33,459 nucleotides of DNA from a virus. The notes beneath the pieces are model-generated. The model was given only the letters and a program-made list of their open reading frames with translations, was not told the origin of the DNA and made no database searches. Made by a program: the position numbers and the translations under genes. Shown here piece after piece: positions 7,222-13,940 of the stretch. How positions within the stretch are numbered: the first letter of the stretch is position 1; every line of letters starts with the position of its first letter. The stretch spans positions 1 to 33,459 of IMG/VR virus record IMGVR_UViG_3300028030_000435; one strand, written 5' to 3'.

Positions 7222-7668
7222 ATGAACAAATCATTGCACCGTAAACTAATGACCTTATTGTCAAAGGCAGGCTTTGACGACGATATGCGACACGAGTTTG
7301 TCCACCTGATGACGGACGGGCGCACCACGTCAACCAAAGACCTGACCGAGTTGGAAATGTTCCGGATGATTAACCGGATAGAAAGCGATGCCAATTTCGG
7401 CAAAACAAGCACGTCTGAAATGGAAGCACTTTTGCGACAAAAACGCAGTACGGTATTAGCCATTGCCACGCGAACCGGTATATTCCCGGACGGCAATTGG
7501 GAAAAGTTTAACGCCTTTATGCGCAAAAGCAGTGTCTTACACAAACCGCTTAAAGACTATACCCTGACAGAGCTTGACCGGTTGATAAAGCAATTCAGAG
7601 GCATAGAATATCATAACAAAAAAGCACGTAAAAACAAACAGACAACCTATCCATACAGCTTAAATTAA
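7222..7668 (+). CDS. GemA/gp16-like early regulatory protein (tentative)
   Basis: A 148-residue basic protein. An N-terminal helical region with KLMTLLSKAGFDDDMRHEFV and a TDGRTTSTKDLTELEM segment (about 30-48), followed by a basic C-terminal half, resembles the GemA (Mu gp16, DUF1018-like) proteins of transposable phages, where GemA alters supercoiling-sensitive host and phage promoters. The resemblance is by overall pattern and position after the transposition genes, not by a decisive motif. The next gene overlaps by one base (TAATG). The start follows the tRNA-like 3' fragment by about 22 bases. Confidence 0.45.
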   Translation: MNKSLHRKLMTLLSKAGFDDDMRHEFVHLMTDGRTTSTKDLTELEMFRMINRIESDANFGKTSTSEMEALLRQKRSTVLAIATRTGIFPDGNWEKFNAFMRKSSVLHKPLKDYTLTELDRLIKQFRGIEYHNKKARKNKQTTYPYSLN

Positions 7669-7901
7669 TGGCGTATAACAAGAAAAACAGGCTCAAACGT
7701 ATCATCGAAATTCAAAACATTGTTTTGGAATACCAAAAACAAGGGCTACCCAATAAGAAAATATACGAATTACATATTCGTAACCGGTTTCGTATCTCAA
7801 AACGAACCTTTGACGAATATTTGGGTATCCCTGCCAAACGAGACCTTAAAGAACTGATTAAAAATGAAAAAGCCACACAAAACAAAAACAATACCCGCTG
7901 A
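7668..7901 (+). CDS. Small basic HTH-like protein
   Basis: A 77-residue, strongly basic protein with a likely helix-turn-helix (about 24-55: LPNKKIYELHIRNRF, then ISKRTFDEYLGI). It starts by TAATG overlap with the preceding gene and overlaps the following small ORF by 38 bases. It is one of several small early DNA-binding candidates that could serve as the late activator acting at 19039-19074, but nothing in the sequence links it to that site. Confidence 0.55.
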   Translation: MAYNKKNRLKRIIEIQNIVLEYQKQGLPNKKIYELHIRNRFRISKRTFDEYLGIPAKRDLKELIKNEKATQNKNNTR

Positions 7902-8025
7902 TTGGTGGAACCATAAGATAAATCCCATATTGGGTTATCGCGTGCCACCGGTATTAAAGCAAGGGCAAGGCGTATCATATCATGTGCCGGAAGCAACCTT
8001 GCAAAAAATCACCAAGTTAGATTAA
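7864..8025 (+). CDS. Small 53-residue protein
   Basis: ATG at 7864 opens a 53-codon frame ending at 8025. It fills the gap between the neighbouring genes, overlaps the previous gene by 38 bases and ends 16 bases before the next. The product (ADWWNHKINPILGYRVPPV core) has a Trp pair and a Pro-rich strand; no family is recognised. Its placement in an otherwise tightly packed operon is the main reason to call it real. Confidence 0.5.
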   Translation: MKKPHKTKTIPADWWNHKINPILGYRVPPVLKQGQGVSYHVPEATLQKITKLD

Positions 8026-8041
8026 CATAAAAATAAATAAA

Positions 8042-8497
8042 ATGCCAAAAATAACCAAACAATTTACTTTAGAAATAACACCGGAGCGTTATATTGATGC
8101 CTGTTCCGGCGATGAAATATACGAGCTTTGGCTGTTATTGTCAAACCCTAAATATAAGGGCGTCATAGCGCGTCAAGATACAGTGGAAAAGCTGAAAAAA
8201 GCTTATAAGCCCAAAAAGAAGAAAAAGAAAGTAGAGCTTCCTTTTTCCGGAACGGCTTTTGAAGCCGCCTGGCAAGAATGGAAGGAATATAAAGCAAAAG
8301 AGCACGGATTTAAGTTCAAGTCCGCTATTAGCGAGCGTAAGGCGTTAAAGCGTTTGCAAACAGACAGCGGAAATAATGAGCAACGGGCTATTGCCATTAT
8401 CAACCGCAGTATCGAGCACGGATGGAGCGGCTTGTTTCCGCTACCAGCCGGTTATCTACCGAGGGTTAACAAAACGCAACGAAAAGATTTTAAATAA
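8042..8497 (+). CDS. Replication adaptor-like protein paired with the helicase loader
   Basis: A 151-residue protein. The N-terminal part (about 1-55) is unremarkable; a poly-Lys linker follows (about 57-64). The C-terminal part (about 68-140) has the pattern W-x2-W-x2-Y, FKSAISERKALKRL, then AIAIINRSIEHGWSGLFPL. This helical W/GLF pattern is common at the C-terminus of phage replication-initiation and primosomal proteins. It overlaps the DnaC-like gene by one base (TAATG), so the two probably work together to bring the host replicative helicase to transposition forks. The function is inferred from the pattern and the neighbour. Confidence 0.55.
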   Translation: MPKITKQFTLEITPERYIDACSGDEIYELWLLLSNPKYKGVIARQDTVEKLKKAYKPKKKKKKVELPFSGTAFEAAWQEWKEYKAKEHGFKFKSAISERKALKRLQTDSGNNEQRAIAIINRSIEHGWSGLFPLPAGYLPRVNKTQRKDFK

Positions 8498-9375
8498 TGA
8501 AAGTAGCCGAGCATATAGACAGCGTTTTAAAGGAGCTGAAACCGGACAATACCAAGCCGGACACGGCTGTATTAGAACGGCTTAATGATGTGCCAATGCC
8601 GTCGTTTAGCCAATACCGGCTGCTCAAAAGCTTGCCGGCACGGACACCGGATGAAGACTTGATGTTGCTCAAATACGAATACCGGCATTTGGATAAAGCG
8701 GTCAGCATCCGCAGGGCTAATGACCAAGCCCTTGCAGACGCCCAAGAAGCTAATAAGCCCCAAGTGCTTTCGCCGAAAGCTTTAAAACATCGTTTTATAA
8801 GAATAGCCAAAGCACAGGTAAAAGGTAAATATATAGTTGATGATGAAAACAGAGCCATTATCTCGTATGTGTTTAACTACTTTGCAGGCTTACCGGTTGA
8901 TGACAAGCTTTGCCGTAATGCCCCGACAGATGCACGCAAAGGTTTGTTGCTTGCCGGTAATTTTGGCAGCGGCAAAACCGCACTTTTGGATATTCACAGG
9001 CAAATGAACTGGCACGGCAAACGCTTTCGTACCGTATCGGCACACGATATTGTTGCCAAGTTTGATGCCGAAGGTGAAAAAGGCATTACAACTTATCTAA
9101 ACACCGGAAACTTGTTTATAGACGATTTGGGCGCCGAAGCCGTTGGGATGCACTATGGCAAGCGTGAGGAAGTCTTAAAGCGGGTATTAGAAATGCGCTA
9201 CATCCTGTTTACCAAAGAAGGCAAGCGCACCTATGCTACGACCAATTTAAGCATACCGGAACTCGCCGAACGCTACGGCGGACGGGTGGAAAGCCGGTTG
9301 TATGAAATGTTTAATATCGTGTATTTGGGCGATAAAGCCGATAGCCGGGATTTTCGTAAACGAGTTAAAAGTTGA
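8497..9375 (+). CDS. DnaC-like AAA+ helicase loader
   Basis: A 292-residue DnaC/IstB-type ATPase. The N-terminal 110 residues probably contact the helicase or the adaptor encoded just upstream. The AAA+ core has Walker A GNFGSGKT (Lys160), Walker B NLFIDDLG (Asp209-Asp210), sensor I ATTN (247-250) and arginine-finger candidates Arg263 and Arg267 in GGRVESRLYE. In Mu the restart machinery is taken from the host, so a phage-encoded loader is a departure. After the gene comes an 87-base spacer containing a REP-like repeat. Confidence 0.85.
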   Translation: MKVAEHIDSVLKELKPDNTKPDTAVLERLNDVPMPSFSQYRLLKSLPARTPDEDLMLLKYEYRHLDKAVSIRRANDQALADAQEANKPQVLSPKALKHRFIRIAKAQVKGKYIVDDENRAIISYVFNYFAGLPVDDKLCRNAPTDARKGLLLAGNFGSGKTALLDIHRQMNWHGKRFRTVSAHDIVAKFDAEGEKGITTYLNTGNLFIDDLGAEAVGMHYGKREEVLKRVLEMRYILFTKEGKRTYATTNLSIPELAERYGGRVESRLYEMFNIVYLGDKADSRDFRKRVKS

Positions 9376-9388
9376 AAGTGTGTCCGCT

Positions 9389-9427
9389 GTCATTTCTACA
9401 GAGCGAGGCACGAGCGACAAGAAATCT
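9389..9427 (+). repeat. REP-like palindromic repeat, copy 1
   Basis: Begins GTCATTTC and ends AGAAATCT, with ATTTCT (9392-9397) and AGAAAT (9420-9425) able to pair and a GC-rich centre. The same ends occur in reverse at 10920-10945. Sequences with these ends are frequent intergenic repeats in Bacteroidota, as I recall. It follows the helicase-loader stop and is flanked on the left by GTTGAAAGTG, a flank also seen at the third repeat site. Confidence 0.6.
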
Positions 9428-9462
9428 AACTTTTAATTAAAAAACCTTAAAACAGAATTGAC

Positions 9463-9771
9463 ATGAAAAATTTGCAACTGAGCCTAAATTCACAAATATC
9501 CTATCTGGAAAGCTATATTGATTTTTTAGAGGAATCAAAAAAAGCGGCCAGAAAGAGAAGTAAAAAACGTGCCTATTCGCAGGCGATTGAAAAATATTCG
9601 GAAATATTAAAATCTTTGAGGTTTTTTCAAAAATGGAAAGATGAAAACGAACTTTCTATAAAGGAAATACTAACCGATTTTGTCGGCTTTTTGACTTTAA
9701 ATGATGAGATAGATATAGAACCGGATAAGATTAACCGGTATATCGAAGTGTTTTTAAAAGATAATCAATAA
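9463..9771 (+). CDS. Unrecognised helical early protein
   Basis: A 102-residue, mostly helical, charged protein (repeated Glu/Lys/Ile/Leu patterns, about 1-60). No domain is recognised and there is no membrane segment. It lies between the REP-like repeat and another small gene, in the accessory end of the early operon. Confidence 0.5.
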   Translation: MKNLQLSLNSQISYLESYIDFLEESKKAARKRSKKRAYSQAIEKYSEILKSLRFFQKWKDENELSIKEILTDFVGFLTLNDEIDIEPDKINRYIEVFLKDNQ

Positions 9772-9784
9772 AACCCCCATAAAT

Positions 9785-10087
9785 ATGAAACAAACCATTT
9801 ACACCGGACACGTAAGAAGTCATTACGTGCCGAAAAACAAATTACAAGAAGCCGTATCAAACTATCTTGATACGTTGGACGGCAAAGCCTTCGCTATTGA
9901 CCAATATTTGCATAAACGCTTTGAAATAGCCGATAAAATAGCCGAATTAAACAATCAACACCCAAGAGCCACACCTGTAAAAATAAGCTGGCATAAAGTA
10001 GTAGAGCCAACCGGTAAAGCGATATTCTTTTTACACGGTATTCAAGCGATTGATTTTTGTTTTATAACAGGAGAATTAGACCTATGA
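9785..10087 (+). CDS. Unrecognised early protein
   Basis: A 100-residue protein with a mixed alpha/beta pattern and a hydrophobic strand near residues 80-95 (AIFFLHGIQAIDFCFI). No motif is recognised. It overlaps the next gene by 4 bases (ATGA), so the two are coupled. Confidence 0.5.
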   Translation: MKQTIYTGHVRSHYVPKNKLQEAVSNYLDTLDGKAFAIDQYLHKRFEIADKIAELNNQHPRATPVKISWHKVVEPTGKAIFFLHGIQAIDFCFITGELDL

Positions 10088-10299
10088 CAAACCTACAAGA
10101 ACTTAAAGAAAGTGTTGATTTTTGGCGCAAAAAGAAAAAACGACTGCTTGAAGAATCCGGTAAGGTGCAAAAGATTATTGAAGACTTACAAGCGCTCTGC
10201 CCCCACCAATACGAAGACGGCCGCAGCGCCATTGAAGAAGATGCCCCGCTTCACCCGGCATCACAGCCGCAATGCCAAATATGCGGAAGATATTTTTAA
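10084..10299 (+). CDS. Small protein with coiled coil and zinc-ribbon-like cysteines
   Basis: A protein of 71 residues, starting in an ATGA overlap at 10084. An N-terminal coiled coil (about 3-40) is followed by CPH (39-41) and a C-terminal CQIC motif (65-68), which together could hold one zinc ion. It is the last early gene; the bidirectional terminator follows 22 bases later. Confidence 0.55.
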   Translation: MTNLQELKESVDFWRKKKKRLLEESGKVQKIIEDLQALCPHQYEDGRSAIEEDAPLHPASQPQCQICGRYF

Positions 10300-10321
10300 G
10301 ATTCAATTGATTTTAAGTATC

Positions 10322-10346
10322 ATCCCCCTGACTTTCGTCGGGGGAT
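10322..10346. terminator. Intrinsic terminator between convergent operons
   Basis: ATCCCCC-T-GAC, loop TTTC, GTC-GGGGGAT forms a hairpin with one bulged T, followed on the plus strand by TTGCTTTTTAAA. It lies between the end of the rightward early operon (10299) and the end of the leftward late operon (10354) and may act in both directions. Confidence 0.75.
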
Positions 10347-10353
10347 TTGCTTT

Positions 10354-10887
10354 TTAAAGCCCGTTTAAAGCTTTATCAAAGGTTTTTAAATTACCGGTAA
10401 TGCTCAGTTCTTGCAGTTCGGTTTCGTCGTATTCTTTCATATTGCTACGTCCGGTGTAAGATGCCGAATAGGTTTGCAGTAATACTTTGACTATTCCGGG
10501 TTCACCGATACTGCTTTCGCCGTTCCACACCAGCTTGCCGGTGTGTTCACTCTCGGTGTCTTTGACCAGCTCGTATATTTTTTCGGCAAAGTCCAAATAT
10601 TTAAGGGCGCGGTCAATATGCGGGGCGTGATTGTCACCGTGTTCCGGTTGTTCATATAATATATGTAAGGTCAAAGACAGCTGTCCGGGTTCTGTAAGCT
10701 GTGGCTTGTCAATGCTGAACTCTACCAGTACGGCGGGCAACACCAATCCTTCAAATTTTTCGGGGTTGTAATATTGTCCTTCGTATATATCTACGTATTT
10801 GACCGGTGGCAGTCCGGCAGCCGATAATAGTTGGTTTGTCGTATCGGCAGTCAATTTTTCGAGTAAGGTTTTGTATAGAGTTTTCAT
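10354..10887 (-). CDS. Tail-terminator-like protein (Mu gp37-like, tentative)
   Basis: A 177-residue alpha/beta protein, last gene of the leftward late operon. A helical N-terminus and strands with the pattern PAVLVEF, LTLHILYEQ, then KVLLQTYSASY resemble tail-terminator/gp37-type proteins that close the head-proximal end of the tail. Its position after the virion morphogenesis gene supports this. A 91-base spacer with a REP-like repeat separates it from the gene upstream. Confidence 0.5.
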   Translation of the reverse strand: MKTLYKTLLEKLTADTTNQLLSAAGLPPVKYVDIYEGQYYNPEKFEGLVLPAVLVEFSIDKPQLTEPGQLSLTLHILYEQPEHGDNHAPHIDRALKYLDFAEKIYELVKDTESEHTGKLVWNGESSIGEPGIVKVLLQTYSASYTGRSNMKEYDETELQELSITGNLKTFDKALNGL

Positions 10888-10919
10888 AAGTTAGTTGAAT
10901 ATTGATAATATTAAAAATC

Positions 10920-10980
10920 AGATTTCTCACTGCGTTCGAAATGACAGCGAACGCACTTTACCGCTTTCCACTTGGCACTT
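10920..10980 (-). repeat. REP-like repeat, copy 2, with GTGGAAAGCGG flank
   Basis: On the minus strand it reads GTCATTTCGAACGCAGTGAG followed by AAATCT (10945-10920), with ATTTC/GAAAT ends able to pair. Its upstream flank AAGTGGAAAGCGGTAAAGTG (10973-10954) is an exact 20-base match to 25835-25854 on the plus strand. The shared flank plus palindrome suggests that unit and flank move or recombine together. Confidence 0.6.
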
Positions 10981-11512
10981 AAAGCTTTAATGCTTCTTTA
11001 AGTTGTCGTTCCATCAGGCGTTCTATCCGTCGCATCAGTATGGCGGATTCGCCTAAAAATTTCCTTTGCGGTATGGTCGTATTCATTTGGCGTTGGTGCG
11101 CTTTGACATCAACGGTTTTGCCTTTGGCACGTCCGCGGGTAATGACGCGTTTGTGTGGTTTGACCTTTACGGTTTTGTTTATGGTACCGCCGTCATTATT
11201 GATTTGTGCATAAGGCACATCGGTGCCTATCACAATAAAGCGTCTTGTCCAACTGATTTTCCGGATAGAGCGTTTTAATCTGCCGGTGCGGAGCATCATT
11301 GAACCTTTTGCGCCTTTACGCTTACGTAAAGCTTTTAAAGTTGCTCTGCTGTTTTTTGGCCAAGGTTCACGACTGCGGTTTACCCAATTTTTCATTACAA
11401 AGCGTTCCTTACTGAAATTTACAGCCGTAACCGCCGCTTGTATCGGGAATTTGTCCATAGCGTTGGCAATCCGATCCACCTGTGCAAAAAATTGTTTTTT
11501 TCCTTTGATCAT
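10979..11512 (-). CDS. Phage virion morphogenesis protein (Mu gpG-like)
   Basis: A 177-residue basic protein of the phage virion morphogenesis / tail-completion family. Typical signs are the W-x-RSREPWPK motif (about 43-53), the LRTGRLKRSI segment (about 74-83), the IGTDVPYAQINNDGG turn (about 97-111), and a C-terminal PQRKFLGES segment followed by a helix. It assembles at the head-tail joint in Mu-like phages. The gene lies between the tape measure (11-base gap) and the tail-terminator-like gene. Confidence 0.85.
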   Translation of the reverse strand: MIKGKKQFFAQVDRIANAMDKFPIQAAVTAVNFSKERFVMKNWVNRSREPWPKNSRATLKALRKRKGAKGSMMLRTGRLKRSIRKISWTRRFIVIGTDVPYAQINNDGGTINKTVKVKPHKRVITRGRAKGKTVDVKAHQRQMNTTIPQRKFLGESAILMRRIERLMERQLKEALKL

Positions 11513-11523
11513 CGCTTTGTGTT

Positions 11524-13572
11524 TTACCCGGCTGACAGTTCTGCCCCCCTTACCACACGCATCAACATTTCGGTAAAGAAATTTTCCAGTTCTTTCGGGG
11601 TCATTTGGTTGATATGCTCGTTATTCACGTTGATGTCGCCTTTATTAAGTGCATCAATATTAATGGTAATACTGCGTGGGGCAGATGCTTTGCCGGTAAC
11701 TTTGGTCAGCTGCGTATCAGTATTGCCGCCGGTTGTATTATCATTGTTGCCCACGTCGGTTGTATTGCCGGAAATATCGGTTTGTAACAGCGGATTATCA
11801 CTGTCGGCATCTTGTCCGGTGGCTTTCTTTTTTTTCCAGTGCAACAGCCATTGGGCTTTATGGCGGTTTTGTTTCAGATCAATCAGGCGTTGCTTGCGTA
11901 CCTGTTGGTCGATATACCGCTGTGTCATTTGTTTACCTAAATCGTCTATAGCTTTTTGGTTTTCGGCCTTACTGCTGATACCTAAAACATTTTTGAGTTT
12001 GTAAAATCCTATTTTCAGTTTGTCTATCTTGTCGAGCATTCCATCAATCACATTATGCCAGGCAATACTTATCGTTGTGCCGATGATAGCCATAGTATCT
12101 TTAAAAAAAGCTTTTAGATTTTCCCATTGCTTACGCCAGCCATCGGTTTTTCGTACTAGATAGACAATAGCGGAAACCGCCAGCAATATCCAGCCTACAA
12201 TTGGAATATTAAGAATGGCCACTCTTATAGCAACCAATCCCGCGGTTACCATTCCAAGAGCCCCCGATAGTCCCATTGCTGCAACACTACTGACCAGCAT
12301 CACGCCACCTACTATCCCAATGGCAATGCCCACACTTTTAACCACTTCGGCTATTTGGTCAAAATGTTTCCAAATCCACGTTAAGACAATATCTATCCCC
12401 CGCAGTATCTTGTTAATGGTGGGTAAGGCGGTTTCGCCTATCCTTGCCAATATTACGTTTATTTTGTTGCGGATAACCCCACCTAATACGGTGGCATCGT
12501 TTTTGGCGTTGCGGAAAGCTTTATCAAGGTTATACTTGCTGCTGTCAAAGGCGTTCATTGTTTTTTCAAAGTCGGCGGCATTTGTTTTGAGTTTGATAAA
12601 CATATTACGCAATCCTTCCGGACCGCCAATCTTATTGATGATTTCATCAATCTGTTGCGAGTTCATTGTTTTAAACTTGTCTTTAACATCAGTCAGGATA
12701 CTACCCAAGTCTCGCATTTTGCCATTGGCATCATAGAGCTGTATGCCTATTTTTTTCAGTCCTTTAATGGTGCTTTCCTGTGTCAATCCCAAAAAGGCGG
12801 TTTTGGTCATTGTGGCACCGATACGGGCATCTTTGGTAATAGACGTAAAGACCGCAAAGAGTTTGTTGGCTGTGTCCACACTTTGTCCGGCACCGGCGGC
12901 CGCACCGGCATATTCGGTTTGTACGCGTGCCAGTTCTTTAAAGTTGACAATACCGGTCTGCACGGTTTTGGCATTGCTTTCAAGGTATTTGTCAATATCT
13001 TTTTCGGTCAAACCAAAGGCTTTTATTGCTTTGGTGGTCATATTGATACTGTCGGTCAGTTCGGCACCGGTGGCGGTGCTGTATTTGGCAATTTTGCGAA
13101 ATACCGTGTCGGCTTGTTTGCCATATAGCCCGGTAGCGGATTGCAGGTCGTAAAAGGCAATGGTGGTTTGTTGCAGGTTCTGCCCGGTTTCAAAAGCCGC
13201 CGCCCGGATATTCTTTTTGTAGGTGTCGAGGCTTTTTTGGGTTTTGTCAAGGTTTAGGTTTTGTATCTGCAAAAACTCGTGATTAAACAACTTTGCCTGG
13301 TTGATAGCCTTGCCATATAATACCGTTACCGACAGTAGTCCGGCGGTTAGCATCACATACGGGTTGCCCAAGAGCTTAAAGGCACGCCCAAGTAGCGGCA
13401 CTTCGGCACGCATATCATTAAAATTTTTCATAAAGCCCATTTTAAACTTGTTGAGCTTACCACCCATTTTGTCGGTAACCTTGTCGAGCTTGCGTTTGGC
13501 TTTCATCAGTTTGTTGTTAAACAGCTTGTTCTGCAATTCGAGAATTAAAGTCAGTTTGCTTTTTTTTACCAT
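11524..13572 (-). CDS. Tail tape measure protein
   Basis: A 682-residue protein that should set tail length and be ejected during infection. It has an N-terminal coiled coil (about 10-45), a TP901-type core (about 110-330), long hydrophobic segments at about 410-475 (GIVGGVMLV and IVGWILLAVSAIVYLV), and a charged C-terminus. No other tape measure is seen. Its place in the leftward head operon is odd: in Mu-like phages the gene normally follows the tail chaperone, where here (23786) it is missing. The leader contains the first of two antisense small-RNA promoters. Confidence 0.88.
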   Translation of the reverse strand: MVKKSKLTLILELQNKLFNNKLMKAKRKLDKVTDKMGGKLNKFKMGFMKNFNDMRAEVPLLGRAFKLLGNPYVMLTAGLLSVTVLYGKAINQAKLFNHEFLQIQNLNLDKTQKSLDTYKKNIRAAAFETGQNLQQTTIAFYDLQSATGLYGKQADTVFRKIAKYSTATGAELTDSINMTTKAIKAFGLTEKDIDKYLESNAKTVQTGIVNFKELARVQTEYAGAAAGAGQSVDTANKLFAVFTSITKDARIGATMTKTAFLGLTQESTIKGLKKIGIQLYDANGKMRDLGSILTDVKDKFKTMNSQQIDEIINKIGGPEGLRNMFIKLKTNAADFEKTMNAFDSSKYNLDKAFRNAKNDATVLGGVIRNKINVILARIGETALPTINKILRGIDIVLTWIWKHFDQIAEVVKSVGIAIGIVGGVMLVSSVAAMGLSGALGMVTAGLVAIRVAILNIPIVGWILLAVSAIVYLVRKTDGWRKQWENLKAFFKDTMAIIGTTISIAWHNVIDGMLDKIDKLKIGFYKLKNVLGISSKAENQKAIDDLGKQMTQRYIDQQVRKQRLIDLKQNRHKAQWLLHWKKKKATGQDADSDNPLLQTDISGNTTDVGNNDNTTGGNTDTQLTKVTGKASAPRSITINIDALNKGDINVNNEHINQMTPKELENFFTEMLMRVVRGAELSAG

Positions 13573-13577
13573 TTTGT

Positions 13578-13608
13578 TTGGTTTTTAACATTTTTTGTTT
13601 TATCTTTG
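13578..13608 (+). promoter_or_regulatory. Promoter of small RNA 1
   Basis: TTG (13578-13580), a 20-base spacer and TATCTTTG (13601-13608). Same form and spacing as the early and late promoters. It points rightward, against the tape measure gene whose start codon is at 13572. Confidence 0.75.
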
Positions 13609-13614
13609 TAGTCC

Positions 13615-13745
13615 AATGACTTAGTATTCCCTTCAATAGGAGGATCACTGCGCCGGACATATCAGCCGAATATTATATAGGGGACAATGCTAAGTATCCG
13701 GCATCAGAAAGGTTTGTTGTTTAGCAACAGACCTTTTCTTATATC
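13615..13745 (+). ncRNA. Structured small RNA 1 (tandem pair)
   Basis: Predicted RNA of about 130 nt between the promoter at 13578 and an intrinsic terminator. Stem P1 pairs ACTTAGTATTCCCTT (619-633 of 13 kb) with AGGGGACAATGCTAAGT (679-695), with an AC bulge. Inside its loop GCCGGA (652-657) is complementary to TCCGGC (697-702) just after P1, giving an H-type pseudoknot. The large loop exposes AATAGGAGGATCACT. The terminator is a hairpin (13708-13736) followed by TTTTCTT. Two U-G pairs exist only on the plus strand, which fixes the transcribed strand. No convincing ORF. It is about 90 percent identical by eye to small RNA 2, 201 bp away. Confidence 0.75.
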
Positions 13746-13778
13746 CGTTTCTTTTATTTTTTATTTTTATCATTTCAC

Positions 13779-13809
13779 TTGCTTTTTATCATTTTTCGTT
13801 TTATCTTTG
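13779..13809 (+). promoter_or_regulatory. Promoter of small RNA 2
   Basis: TTG (13779-13781), a 20-base spacer and TATCTTTG (13802-13809), an exact structural repeat of the small RNA 1 promoter even though the spacer sequences differ. Confidence 0.75.
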
Positions 13810-13815
13810 TATCGA

Positions 13816-13940
13816 ACTTGGTATTTCCTTTAATAGGAGGATCACTGTGCCGGACATATCAGCCGAATATTTGTAGGGAACAATGCCAAGTCTCCGGCAT
13901 CAGAAAGGTTTGTTGTTTAACAACAGACCTTTTCTTATAT
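13816..13940 (+). ncRNA. Structured small RNA 2 (tandem pair)
   Basis: Second copy. P1 pairs ACTTGGTATTTCCTT (816-830 of 13 kb) with AGGGAACAATGCCAAGT (875-891). Compared with copy 1, A-T has become G-C (820/887) and C-G has become T-A (826/879): two compensatory pair changes. The pseudoknot is TGCCGGA (848-854) with TCCGGCA (893-899). The AGGAGG-containing loop is unchanged. The terminator hairpin (13904-13932) lies inside the last codons of the leftward portal-MuF-toxin gene, so the 3' end of the RNA is antisense to that mRNA. A 9-codon GTG frame exists here but is not kept in copy 1. Confidence 0.75.

Noticed and set aside
13841-13877. Short GTG-started ORF after AGGAGG in small RNA 2 (9 codons)
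   Set aside because: In copy 1 the GTG is GCG and the frame runs to a different stop, while the RNA stems covary. The pattern favours structure over coding.
13615-13940. Reading the twin repeat as a leftward leader of the tape measure mRNA
   Set aside because: On the minus strand the U-G pairs become A-C mismatches and promoter and U-run lie in the wrong orientation, so the plus strand is favoured.
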